A stretch of DNA of 64,000 nucleotides, taken from NCBI GenBank assembly GCA_038131595.1, contig JAYPPR010000008.1:372001-436000 (forward strand). The letters are read 5' to 3'. This document shows positions 15,922 to 25,108 of the stretch, piece after piece. The notes under the pieces were generated by a model that was not told where the DNA came from, made no database searches, and worked only from the letters and a program-made list of their open reading frames with translations. Each line of letters starts with the position of its first letter. The first letter of the stretch is position 1. The position numbers were made by a program, and so were the translations under genes. The DNA comes from UBA9926 sp038131595 (GTDB lineage Bacteria > Pseudomonadota > Gammaproteobacteria > Pseudomonadales > Azotimanducaceae).

Positions 15922-17943
15922 TGGCTGCTCCGTCGACTGTTGAAGCTTTCTTCTTTACTTGCTGTTTCTGCTTCGGTGCTCGTTCATGCGAATCCCTATG
16001 CTGATGCGAGGAATGCTCTTCCTGAACGCCGCTTGCGGCAGGCGGATGATCGGTACCGATACCACCAACTTTGCCGCCTAATGGGTCCATCCCTTGAGGC
16101 ATGCTATGTCCTGAGTGATCCTTGCCGTGTGCCTCATGCTCGATCTGATGGCTGCTCCCTGACATACCGTGACCCGAGTGATCCGCATCGTATTGGTCAT
16201 GTCCCATCTCATGGCTGCCCTCGGACATATCGTGACCTGAGTGGCCCATCTCATGAGTACCGTGCCTCATTTCATGATCTGAATGATCCATGCCGTGTCC
16301 ATCATGTCCCATCTGATGGCCGCTCCCAGACATATCGTGACCTGAGTGGTCCATCTCATGAGTGCCATGACTCATTCCATGACCCGAATGATCCATGCCG
16401 TGTCCATCATGACCCATCTGATGGCCTGCTCCCAGACATATCGTGACCTGAGTGGTCCATTCCATGCGCTCCGTGGTGGTCATGTCCCTCTTCTTCTGCC
16501 TGGGATCCGGTCGGACCGCCAGGCAAAAATTGCTGCCAAACCAAAGTATCTGCCTCACGGAGCAACGATCCCCTCTGGTGACTCAGACTGGCCTGATCCA
16601 GCCAGTAACGCTCGGTTGCGTCAAGCAGCTCATGCAGCTGCTCAAGCAATGTTAATTTCACTTCCGCGAGCTCAAACACATCAATCAGCATGTAGCTCTC
16701 TTCTCTCTGCCTGAGGGCAAGACGTTTCCGCTGCAAGGGCAGAATTTGATGCTCCAAACGTCTCAAGACTGCTGCCTCAGCATCCAGTTGGTCTGCCAAC
16801 CGACCTATTTCGAACTCAATGTCCCGCTCCAAAAGTGCGACCTGCTGGCGAGCCCGCTGCGCACGCTTGCTCATCGAGAGCAAGGCATCCGATTGCGTAT
16901 CAAACGTCGGGAGATCCACCTCAATCTTCGGCCCCTTCTGGGTCCCATCTTCTTTTTCGACCTCAATGGTCATCCCCAACCCTGGTAACCAGCGAGCCCA
17001 CCGCAAGCGGTCCCTCAAGTTGTCGGCGATGGGAATCTGTGTCGCGACGGATCTTAAATGCTTGTTTGCTTCACGCGCCGACTCGAATACGGCTGTATGC
17101 TCTAGAGGTGCGTGTTGAGCAGTGCTCCAAATCGGAACGGACAGTTCGGAAAAGACTGCATAAGGTGTGCCGAGCAGCTGCCCGAGTTCAGATTTCGCGC
17201 CGTGGGCTTCCGAGCGAGCTAAGCCCAGTTCATTCTGGGCGGTGAGATACGCTTGAAGTCTCGCTTGATGCTCCACCTCAGTAATATTTCCAGCTTCAAG
17301 ATAGTCGGCTGACAATGCAGCCAATGCCCCTAAAAACAGGGTCTGATGTTGTCTTAGCTCAAGCCTTGCTTCCGACACCCCTGCAACAACCCATGCTTTC
17401 TCAAGGCTGACTAGGCCTTCGAACAAGTCGAGCTCTACTTGCGCTCGCGCCCTCATTGAGCTCGTATTCGAGCGCCCGATTCGCTGCTGGAACACTCACC
17501 AAGTCAATCAGCGAAAAACCTACCTCAAACAGCCGTTTCACGGAGTCGCCCACGCCAGTAAAACGACCCAACGCCAGCGTGGGATTCGAATAGCCCCCCT
17601 CATTTTGATTGATGTCGCTGAGCGTTATCTCGTAAGCCAGGAGCCTGTCCTGGACGATTGGAGAGTGATCCAAAAACACAGATCTTGCCTCGGCCAGCGT
17701 CGATGGAATCGATGTTGAGGGCCAGTTACCGGCGGCTACGCGTTCCCGCTCGACCACCTCAACGTCGCCGGCGTTTATTTGCGCGGTAATCTGCTGCCTG
17801 TTCTCGCTACTATCGCGAGACAACGAGGCACAAGCGCTCAGGCCGAACGCTAGGAGGGCTACCAAGACGGGCTTCGCGAACGTCACCCTTTTTGACCCGC
17901 TAGACGCGAACTTTCGCTGCGATCGTTCAATAACTTCGATCAT
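15911..17943 (-). pseudogene. TolC/CusC-family efflux lipoprotein with His/Met-rich tail, two frameshifts
   Basis: Reads as one gene split over three frames. The first (to about 17450) has a lipoprotein signal (LVALLAFGLSAC) and the start of a TolC-type outer-membrane factor. The second (17450 to 16427) continues the long helical TolC body and begins the tail GHDHHGAHGMDHSGHDM. The third carries the rest of a ~130-residue tail built from repeats such as GHQMGHDGHGMDHSGH and ends at 15911. Dropping one base in GGG at 17450-17452, and one extra T at 16427 (an in-gene repeat copy lacks it), gives 676 residues. A CusC-like outer-membrane exit duct with a copper-binding tail is inferred. I chose the ATG at 17943; a TTG at 17964 is possible. 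Confidence 0.8.
16105..16480 (-). repeat. Degenerate coding repeats, His/Met/Gly/Asp-rich
   Basis: In this interval of the TolC-type gene the DNA is made of imperfect copies encoding variants of HQMGHDGHGMDHSGHDMSG. Copies are related but have diverged, unlike the perfect intergenic repeats elsewhere in the window. Unequal recombination between copies can change tail length. The extra base at 16427 is visible because a neighbouring copy (near 16320) lacks it. Confidence 0.75.
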
Positions 17944-17977
17944 TAATTTCTCAGTTTCCAACAATTAGTCTCAACCG

Positions 17978-20527
17978 TTACGCACCCAACTCGCCTCTCA
18001 ATCGCGCCGCGTTTCCAACCACAGAGAGGCTAGACAGTGCCATCGCGAGACCAGCAAAACTCGGGCTCAACAGCCACCCCATGGATGGATAGAGCACGCC
18101 AGCAGCTACTGGAATCAAGAGCACGTTATACAAAAAAGCAAACCCGAGATTCTGTCGAACATTACGAGCAGTCGCTTCAGACAGTTTAATGAACTGGGTA
18201 AGCCCGCGCAGACCATTCGTTAACGTGACATCCGCCTGCTCGCAGGCTAGCGCTGTCCCGGAACTCATCGCGGCGCTGAAATGTGCGGCAGCCAACGCTG
18301 GCCCATCGTTTAAACCATCACCAATCACAGCCACATGCTCACCTTCTGCCTGCAACCTTTCTACCAGCGCAAGCTTGTCGAGCGGGGTCTGCTCGGCGTA
18401 CCAGTTGATAGGGCCAATCGTCTCAGCGACGCGCTTAACGCTCTGCTCTCGGTCTCCGGATACCATCATGGGCGTCATCCCAGCCCTAATCAGCGCCTGA
18501 ACCACGTCATGAGATTCATCTCTGATGCGATCGGAAAGCTCGTATTTGGCGATCAACTGCCCATCGACCCCCCAGTACATTTCAGGCCCCGCCGAGACTT
18601 CCTCATCGAGCGCGGCTGGCTGATCACCGGCAGGGATGGGAGCGTTCGACACGAAGTGATTGGCGCGCATCATGGCTGCGCTGCCAATACCAACCCTCTT
18701 GCCACCGATCGTGCCAAGTACTCCCTGGCCAGGCACCGTCTCAATCGCACCTGCTGCCTCAAGATGATCGGCATCTAAGGGGTCATCAGCTTTCGCTTCA
18801 ATATAGTGAGCGACCGCTTTGGCAATCGGGTGAGTCGATTGACTGACCATCGCTCGCAGCTCACCGTATGTGGTTTGAACTTCACCGAACGCCAATTCCC
18901 GACGGACACTCAGGTTTCCCTCGGTCAATGTTCCTGTTTTATCGAATAACACGACGCTGAGCGCCCTCGCGCGCATGAGCGCGTCACCATTGCGGATGAC
19001 TAGGCCAAGTTTCGCTGCCGTGCCAACCGCATTGACGAGGCTCATGGGTACCGCAAGTCCTAACGCGCAGGGACAAGCAATAATCAAAACAGAGAGCGCA
19101 GCGCTCATCGCAAAGCTCAATTCAGCGCCCAACAGCATCCACCAGGCAAACCCGGTCGCCAGACTAGTCAACAAGACCCCTGGGACAAAATACTGCGTGA
19201 TGGTATCGATGTGTTGCGCAACGGCGGGTTTGGCATTTTGAGCGCGCTGCAAAGCGCGAACGACCTGAGCGAGCGCCCCATCTTGCTTTGTGCTCGTGAC
19301 CTTGATGTCGACGGGCTGCGAGATATTCAGCGCGCCCCCTATCACTACATCTCCTGCACCAACGGCTTGCGGCAGAGCCTCTCCCGTCATCAGTGACACA
19401 TCAACTTCAGTTTTGCCAACGATAATCTCGCCATCGAGCGGAATACGCTCACCTGCCGACACGCGAACCACTGTTCCAGGAATCACTGCGTCTAGTGAAA
19501 CACTCACGGAGCGGCCAGATTCATCGATCACAGACGCTTTTTCAGGCGATAATCGAATCAGCGCATCAAGACCCGAAAGCGCTGACGCACGTGCCCGCAT
19601 CTCTAGCGCTTTACCCAATCGAACGAATCCAATCACAAAGAGGCTAGCCTCAAAGAACAGATGCTGAGAGGGAAGATTCATCCCCCAAATTAAGACACTG
19701 CACGAATATAGCCAGGCTGTCCCAGTACTGAGTGCGACCAGCGTATCCATCGTTGCCCGACCATGCTTGAGCGATGTCCACGCCTTTTTGTAAAAATCCG
19801 CGCCGGCAAAACTGAGCGCACCGAGCGTCGCCACGGCAGCCACTGCACCCATCCAGATGCTTTCTGTGAGCGAGAGCCACTCCATCCACATGTTCAACAT
19901 CATGAGCGAACCGAGTAGCAGTGCGACAGTGGCTTGGGTCATCGCGCGCCCGAATAGCTGGGCCTGATTCGCCGCTTTCGATGCTGGATCTTCCGCCGCC
20001 TCGGTCGCGCTATAACCCGCCGCACTAACGGCCGATATCACTGCTCCCTGATCAAACCTACCCGCCACCCACGCGCTTTCCGCAGCGAAATTCACTTCGC
20101 TCTGAATCACGCCTTCGACATTTAAGATCGCTCGCTGAACAGCCGATGCGCAAGCCGCGCAAGACATGCCTTTGATCTCGATGAACAAATCTTGCTCACC
20201 TTGGTTGTCGCTCGATAGCTGTGCCTGCGCACCGTCCAAAGCAGGTCTTTGAGCAATCGATGAGTTGGCATCTGCGTCTATTTCATGCGGTGGTTCATGC
20301 GGTGGTTCATGCGGTGGTGGTTCTAGGCGATATCCTAATTCCGTCACTGCTTTACGAACGACGGCCGCATCAACAGCACCCACAACGGTTACGCGATCGT
20401 GCGCTCGCTCAGCGACGACGCGAAGGTCAGTTCCAAGCGCCATAATCGATTCGCTAACCTTGGCTTCGCATCGACCGCAGGTCATGCCGTAGACGGGTAC
20501 AACGATGGTATCGGGTGACTGCACCAT
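17978..20527 (-). CDS. copA: Copper-exporting P1B-type ATPase CopA
   Basis: An 849-residue inner-membrane Cu(I) pump. Two N-terminal heavy-metal-binding domains carry GMTCGRC (residues ~14-20) and GMSCAAC (~118-124). The linker between them has three tandem PPHE units. Transport and catalytic motifs follow in order: actuator LMTGEALP, membrane CPC in IIACPCALG, phosphorylation DKTGTLT, the STHPIAKAV histidine motif, and hinge GDGLNDGPA. The C-terminal YN and MxxSS (FLYN, MALSSLSVV) motifs place it in the CopA (1B-1) group. It heads the copper cluster; the TolC-type gene starts 34 bases after it. It would push cytosolic Cu(I) to the periplasm, where the downstream proteins handle it. No CueR-like regulator is in the window. 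Confidence 0.96.
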   Translation of the reverse strand: MVQSPDTIVVPVYGMTCGRCEAKVSESIMALGTDLRVVAERAHDRVTVVGAVDAAVVRKAVTELGYRLEPPPHEPPHEPPHEIDADANSSIAQRPALDGAQAQLSSDNQGEQDLFIEIKGMSCAACASAVQRAILNVEGVIQSEVNFAAESAWVAGRFDQGAVISAVSAAGYSATEAAEDPASKAANQAQLFGRAMTQATVALLLGSLMMLNMWMEWLSLTESIWMGAVAAVATLGALSFAGADFYKKAWTSLKHGRATMDTLVALSTGTAWLYSCSVLIWGMNLPSQHLFFEASLFVIGFVRLGKALEMRARASALSGLDALIRLSPEKASVIDESGRSVSVSLDAVIPGTVVRVSAGERIPLDGEIIVGKTEVDVSLMTGEALPQAVGAGDVVIGGALNISQPVDIKVTSTKQDGALAQVVRALQRAQNAKPAVAQHIDTITQYFVPGVLLTSLATGFAWWMLLGAELSFAMSAALSVLIIACPCALGLAVPMSLVNAVGTAAKLGLVIRNGDALMRARALSVVLFDKTGTLTEGNLSVRRELAFGEVQTTYGELRAMVSQSTHPIAKAVAHYIEAKADDPLDADHLEAAGAIETVPGQGVLGTIGGKRVGIGSAAMMRANHFVSNAPIPAGDQPAALDEEVSAGPEMYWGVDGQLIAKYELSDRIRDESHDVVQALIRAGMTPMMVSGDREQSVKRVAETIGPINWYAEQTPLDKLALVERLQAEGEHVAVIGDGLNDGPALAAAHFSAAMSSGTALACEQADVTLTNGLRGLTQFIKLSEATARNVRQNLGFAFLYNVLLIPVAAGVLYPSMGWLLSPSFAGLAMALSSLSVVGNAARLRGELGA
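20282..20317 (-). repeat. Three 12-bp coding repeats in copA linker
   Basis: Three identical copies of TTCATGCGGTGG (plus-strand reading) lie end to end and encode PPHE units between the two metal-binding domains of CopA. Each unit adds a histidine. The identity at the DNA level suggests recent duplication. Confidence 0.85.
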
Positions 20528-20592
20528 GTGAGGGTTTGTCCTAAGTAGTGGCGTTGTTATTTTGCCCGAATAGGTAGGCTTCGTCGCTTTCT

Positions 20593-22181
20593 TCAGACAG
20601 CAACCCCTAACATTTGCGCTGCGATTTTCTCAGCCATCATAATTACCACCGCGTTTAAATTCCCGTTGGTGATCTCGGGCATCAGGATGCATCGACTACC
20701 CGTAAATTTCGAACCCCCCATACTTCACCCTCTGGGCTCACTGGAGCCTCTCCCTCTTTGCCCATGCGACAGGTCCCGCAGGGATGATAAGCACTCTCAG
20801 CTTGTAGCCGAATCCACTCATCGAGTTCAGCATCACTGCCAAAGCGTTTAAGCGGCCATGCTCCCATCGACTGAAAACTTTGCTCGCCTAATAACGCCTC
20901 AGCCAACCGAATTCCGCGGCGCATGACCGCCCAGTCCTCTTCGGCACTGAGATAATTGAATTGAATCTGGGGCGACGCGAATGGATCGCTCGACTGGATC
21001 GATACTCGACCCCGACTCAGTGGTTTCATCGGGCCAACATGAGCCTGGATTCCATGATGGTTCACCTGCTGACTGCCATCATAGTTCATCGCGATCGGCA
21101 AAAAATGGAACTGAAGGTCCGGGTAGCCGGCATCGAGACCGCTGCGCAAAAATGCGCCGGCGTGGAAATGGTTGGTGGCGCCTGCGCCAGACTTCAGTAG
21201 ATACCATTCGACGCCGGCTCTGAGCTTCCCGAGTCCCCGAGTTGATGGGTAAATGGAAACCGGCTTTTTGATACCAGCCTGCACGTAGATCTCTAGGTGA
21301 TCTTGAAGATGCTCGCCAATGTCGTCGTTGATCCATACGGGCGAAATGGCGAGTCGCTTCAACTCCTGTTCTGGCCCAATGCCCGACCGAATTAATACTT
21401 GGGGGGTTCCGATCGCCCCGGCGCACAACACGGTTTCCTTTCGTGCGTTTGACTGAATGGGGCGCCCACCTTTGCGATTGACCCAACTCACCCCCACGCA
21501 TTGATCGCCTACGAACTCCAATCGATTAACGGTTACCCCCGTTTGAACGGTCAGTCCAGGTGACGAGCGCCCATCGAGGTATGTAACCGCCGTGCTCTGC
21601 CGTCGGCCATCTGCAATGCTGGCATCGAAAGGTCCAAATCCTTCCTGCTCTGCGCCATTAAAGTCCTCAGTACTGGGGAAACCAAGCGCAGAACCCGCAG
21701 CCAACCACGCCTGATTAAGCTCGCCCGACACATCCGATGATTGAACCCGTTGCGGGCCACCCAGCCCACGAAATAATGGATCACCGCCCGGCCGATCCTC
21801 GCTACGTTTGAAGTGTGGGAGCACCGACTGATAACCCCATCCAGTGCAGCCGTAGCGCGTCTCCCAACGGTCAAAGTCGCTGGGGTTGCCCCGAACGAAA
21901 ATCATCCCGTTGATTGACGAGGAGCCGCCAAGCACCCTCCCTCGAGGACAATACAGCCGACGATTGCCGAGCTCTGCCTCTGACTCGGTGTGAAAACCGT
22001 AGTTGTAGGCCGTACTGGTCAGCACTTCCGACAACGCGGCTGGCATGTGGACACGAAAATCCCAAGCGTGATGTTTAGGTCCCGCCTCGAGCAGTAAGAC
22101 CTCATGCTGCTCGGCTAAACGGCTTGCCATTACACAGCCTGCGGAGCCGCCGCCAATCACAATGTAATCAAACGTTTTCAA
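20593..22181 (-). CDS. GMC-family FAD oxidoreductase, frameshifted near its C-terminus
   Basis: A choline dehydrogenase/alcohol dehydrogenase-like flavoprotein. The N-terminus has the Rossmann FAD motif DYIVIGGGSAGCVMASRL. Family signatures are RGRVLGGSSSINGM and GAIGTPQVLIRSGIGP, and the C-terminal catalytic region has SAYHPCGTCRMG. The direct frame stops at 20682 right after RVVDAS. In the next frame the conserved ending (MPEITNGNLNAVVIMMAEKI and onward) continues to a TGA at 20593. Adding one base near 20684 gives 529 residues, the normal family length. Without it the protein lacks the last ~30 residues, which carry an active-site Asn. The substrate is an unknown alcohol. It is 65 bases upstream of copA on the same strand. 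Confidence 0.85.
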
Positions 22182-22232
22182 TCGTGTCTTTCCGGGAACA
22201 ATGCTTTGAGCAACTTCAGTGAATTTCGACGG

Positions 22233-22589
22233 TTACTCGAACGACTTCGCCAGACCACCCTCGTTAAACTGTTTGCCCGCTAGTATGTGCAAGTGCAAAT
22301 GAAATACCGTTTGTCCCGCATCGGCGCCATTGTTAATGACCAACCTAAACGCATCACCACACCCAAGAAGCTCAGCCACCTTGCCAGCCACTAATAAGAG
22401 ATGTCCCAGCAATTCTTGATGCGTATCGTTGGCATCGATGAGTCGTGGGATTGGATCGCGAGGAATAATCAGAACATGAGTGGGCGCTTGAGGCTGAATA
22501 TCTCGGATCACGATGCAGCGGTCATCCTCATACACCCTGTCTGACGGTAGCTCTCCGTCTATAATTCGTTCAAATAGTGTCTTTTCCAC
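22233..22589 (-). CDS. HIT-family (HinT-like) nucleotide-binding protein
   Basis: A 118-residue protein of the HinT branch. It has TLFERIIDGELPSDRVYEDD near the N-terminus, the PQAPTHVLIIPRDPI segment and the catalytic histidine triad in QTVFHLHLHILAG. Family members hydrolyse purine nucleoside phosphoramidates and acyl-adenylates as homodimers in the cytosol. The length matches HinT (110-120), and the C-terminus is slightly shortened. It is 51 bases upstream of the GMC gene on the same strand and might share a transcript, although no functional link is evident. Confidence 0.93.
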   Translation of the reverse strand: MEKTLFERIIDGELPSDRVYEDDRCIVIRDIQPQAPTHVLIIPRDPIPRLIDANDTHQELLGHLLLVAGKVAELLGCGDAFRLVINNGADAGQTVFHLHLHILAGKQFNEGGLAKSFE

Positions 22590-22939
22590 AAGCCGCTCCT
22601 TCCTCTGCTCAGACCAGTTTTTCTTATTAACGTGTAGGCAGCGCGTCGCTAACGTTCTGTTAAGCGAGGCGAGGATCCAATCTGCCCCTATTTGAAGCGC
22701 CTGATTTTCGTACGACTACTTCTAAACCCAACCTCTTCAGCAAACCTTGGCAACCAACTTTTGCGTCAGACTGGGGTCAATGAGCCAGCTATAGTCAGCC
22801 GCCATCGGCACGGGGAAGAGAGGTCGTCCATCGCCTCTTAGTCAAGTCTATCACCCTAACCTCAATGTTCTTTCGTAGGCGGTGAGTTGATCGTTCCACC
22901 AAGGTGCGTCGACGGGAGTTCACTCTTTACTTCCAAGAA
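22590..22939. other. Intergenic region between two minus-strand genes
   Basis: About 350 bases. It must contain the HIT-gene promoter. Several short minus-strand frames are present (for example one rich in Arg around 22800-22910), but none has a start signal or recognisable sequence, so I call no gene. No repeats were noticed. Confidence 0.35.
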
Positions 22940-23914
22940 CTAGACCTTCAAGTCACGAACCATTTGCAGTCGGTCACGCGAGTGTTTGGTAGGCCCGACA
23001 CGCTCGAAGGAATGCCGCTCGAAGAATAACCGCGCAGGACCAAGGCCCTCCGAAAAATGAGTAGACAGGCCGTTTAAGCCAGTGTTCCTGCCGTATTCCA
23101 AAAGTCCATGCAGGAGACGAGTTGCAAATCCCGACCGCCTGAACCGCTTGTGCGTGAACAGCCCCATGATCTCGAGCGAACCGTTGGGCTGACGCTCCGC
23201 GATCATCCAGCTCACCGGTGGCTTAAAGCGCGGGACGCGCAGCCCCATAGACCATTGCTGATCCTGGGGCGTTGTTCCCTTTATGCGTTGCCATACAGCC
23301 TGCATCTCACCCGCATCAAAGTTTTCAGCCTCAAGCATCATTGACATGTCGTCAATGTGGCTGGCAGACAGTTCGACCCATTCAGCTGAGCCTGTCCAAC
23401 CATCGCTGCTAGCTCGATCGGGTTGAAAAGCCTCTGCTAATCGATCTACGAAATCAGCGCATCTGTTGATACTGGAACGGATAGAGGGCGCTAACAACTG
23501 GGATTCCCGGTAAGCAACATCAACCCCATATCGATGTTGGCCCTGCCGAGTCAAAGCAATCACCCGACGGCGGCGATCTAATCGATCTCGCATCGAGAGC
23601 ACATCGCCAGCTGACTCGAGTTGCCGGGTTGCCTGGGTCACTCCAGGATGCGCAACGTCTAAGCGACGAGCTAACTCAAGTACCGTGAGTGGCCCCTGGT
23701 CTGCTAGTTCAAGCGCTACCCTGTACCGGAGCGTTAGTGTTGCTTTTTTATCGTCTTGGGGGATAGAGAGTCGACTCTCGATGTCTGTTAGCTGATCGAT
23801 CATCCGCCGAAGTTGTCGGACGGGGTGCTCCTCGATCACCACCTCTCTTTGTGCTCGCGGTCTCTTATCCCTTGGTTTCCCCTCGCTCATACTCTTAGCG
23901 CCCTTGTCTCTCAT
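22940..23914 (-). CDS. MarR-type regulator fused to GNAT acetyltransferase
   Basis: A 324-residue fusion. Residues ~25-165 form a winged-helix MarR domain with LTVLELARRLDVAHPGVTQATRQLE (recognition region) and RRRRVIALTRQGQ (wing). Residues ~170-324 form a GNAT domain; the acetyl-CoA pyrophosphate loop is in HKRFRRSGFATRLLHGLLEYG, followed by ARLFFERHSFERVG. The fused architecture is a recognised family ('bifunctional HTH/GNAT'), where the acetylase may acetylate a small amine or a protein while the HTH half controls the local operon. The N-terminal ~25 residues are basic and probably disordered; the ATG at 23938 is not in frame, so I keep 23914. The nearest divergent target is the plsC gene. 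Confidence 0.87.
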   Translation of the reverse strand: MRDKGAKSMSEGKPRDKRPRAQREVVIEEHPVRQLRRMIDQLTDIESRLSIPQDDKKATLTLRYRVALELADQGPLTVLELARRLDVAHPGVTQATRQLESAGDVLSMRDRLDRRRRVIALTRQGQHRYGVDVAYRESQLLAPSIRSSINRCADFVDRLAEAFQPDRASSDGWTGSAEWVELSASHIDDMSMMLEAENFDAGEMQAVWQRIKGTTPQDQQWSMGLRVPRFKPPVSWMIAERQPNGSLEIMGLFTHKRFRRSGFATRLLHGLLEYGRNTGLNGLSTHFSEGLGPARLFFERHSFERVGPTKHSRDRLQMVRDLKV

Positions 23915-24333
23915 GGGTTGTTGTGCAAGTAGGCGTATCCCTTACCGCATTTGGTCCGTCATTGGCCTAACGTCCTCACGGCTTCAGGTCTAAAGGCCCC
24001 TGAGCCATGGGCTCTATCGACTGGCTTGGCTCACCCTCCAACCGAACGTCCTAATCCACCGAATGGGCAAACCCGTTCACCGCAGGGGACCTTGGGAGAA
24101 TGGTCAACTCTCATTTGTTTCGTATTTTATGTTATTTTTTACGTAATTATATACTTTTTTTTCATCATTTACCGGACAACAGTTCTTCTCTGAATTTGTA
24201 TTTACTATAGTAATCCCACCGCCATATTCGCTTGATATACTCACCTTTAAGGCGTTCGGTGATAAGGGTAGAAGTTAGTAAGCATTCACATACGCGTGAT
24301 ATGGCTGCTATCGATCCTAAGAAAGGAATAAAG
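23915..24333. other. Divergent, AT-rich intergenic region upstream of plsC
   Basis: A 419-bp gap. The segment 24110-24240 is strikingly AT-rich. It contains TATACT at 24150-24155, which could be a -10 box for plsC, but no good -35 is 16-18 bases upstream. A CCTCACGG- to CCAACCG-rich stretch around 23965-24070 has no coding signal. The minus-strand frame 24165-24350 looks spurious. Confidence 0.35.
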
Positions 24334-25104
24334 ATGATGATGGGGTCCATGATTCAGTGGCTTTACCTATGGCTTATCGCCGTCCCTTTCTTGGGGATCA
24401 GTACCTTTCTGATTGGCGTGCCTCTCACCGTGCTGTCGTTTTTTGGTTTAGGTGACTGGTGCTCTCGAACGCTCGCTGTGCTCTGGGCTCGCTCAAATGC
24501 GTTCATGCTGGGCATGCGTGTTTCCATTGATGGGCTTCAACACCTAAAAGAAGGTCAGTCTTATGTTTTGACCGCCAATCATTTGAGCCAGGTGGATATC
24601 TTGCTCATCTATGGCTTTCTTCCTGTCGAATTCAAATGGGTCCTCAAAAAAGAACTACTTGCTGTTCCAATTATCGGAGCCGCGTGTGCAGCAATGGGCC
24701 ATGTGGTGGTTGATCGCTCAAACTCGCAAGCTGCGGTCGCCAGCATCCAGGCGGTTTCAAAACGATTGCAGAACGGCATGTGCATCATGTTTTTCCCCGA
24801 GGGTACCCGCGGCACTGCGGAAGGCGATCTATTACCCTTCAAACGAGGCGCGTTTCGCCTAGCAGCAGATCTTCAGTTACCAGTATTGCCGATGAGTATC
24901 AGTGGCACAGGACGTCTTCTTCCAACAGGATCGGTTAAGTGGCAACCTGGGCCGGTTAGGCTGATGATCCATCCACCCATTCAAACAACTGACCAATTAA
25001 GCGGCGACGTCACAACACTGATGAGCCAAACAGAGGCCGCGATCCGTTCTGGTCTAACAGCATCAGCACCAGAGACTGACGTTCCAATAAGCGCGCGAGG
25101 ATAA
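24334..25104 (+). CDS. 1-acyl-sn-glycerol-3-phosphate acyltransferase (PlsC family)
   Basis: A 256-residue membrane-bound acyltransferase. A hydrophobic N-terminus (residues ~7-38) precedes the catalytic HX4D motif NHLSQVD (His83, Asp88) and the lysophosphatidate-binding FFPEGTRG (154-160). The family also needs the later LPVLPMSISGTGRLLP region, present here. It acylates lysophosphatidic acid at sn-2 to make phosphatidic acid on the cytosolic face of the inner membrane. I chose the ATG at 24334 because AAAGGA lies 7 bases upstream; the next codons are also ATG. Earlier in-frame ATGs lack such a site. The following HpaI-type gene starts 4 bases after its stop, so they form one transcript. Confidence 0.9.
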   Translation: MMMGSMIQWLYLWLIAVPFLGISTFLIGVPLTVLSFFGLGDWCSRTLAVLWARSNAFMLGMRVSIDGLQHLKEGQSYVLTANHLSQVDILLIYGFLPVEFKWVLKKELLAVPIIGAACAAMGHVVVDRSNSQAAVASIQAVSKRLQNGMCIMFFPEGTRGTAEGDLLPFKRGAFRLAADLQLPVLPMSISGTGRLLPTGSVKWQPGPVRLMIHPPIQTTDQLSGDVTTLMSQTEAAIRSGLTASAPETDVPISARG

Positions 25105-25108
25105 AAAC

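Noticed and set aside
20682..20684. Selenocysteine at the TGA in the GMC gene
   Set aside because: Reading through in frame gives no family sequence. The conserved GMC C-terminus lies in a different frame, so this is a frameshift.
24165..24350. 61-residue minus-strand ORF upstream of plsC
   Set aside because: No ribosome binding site or domain; it lies in the AT-rich promoter region.
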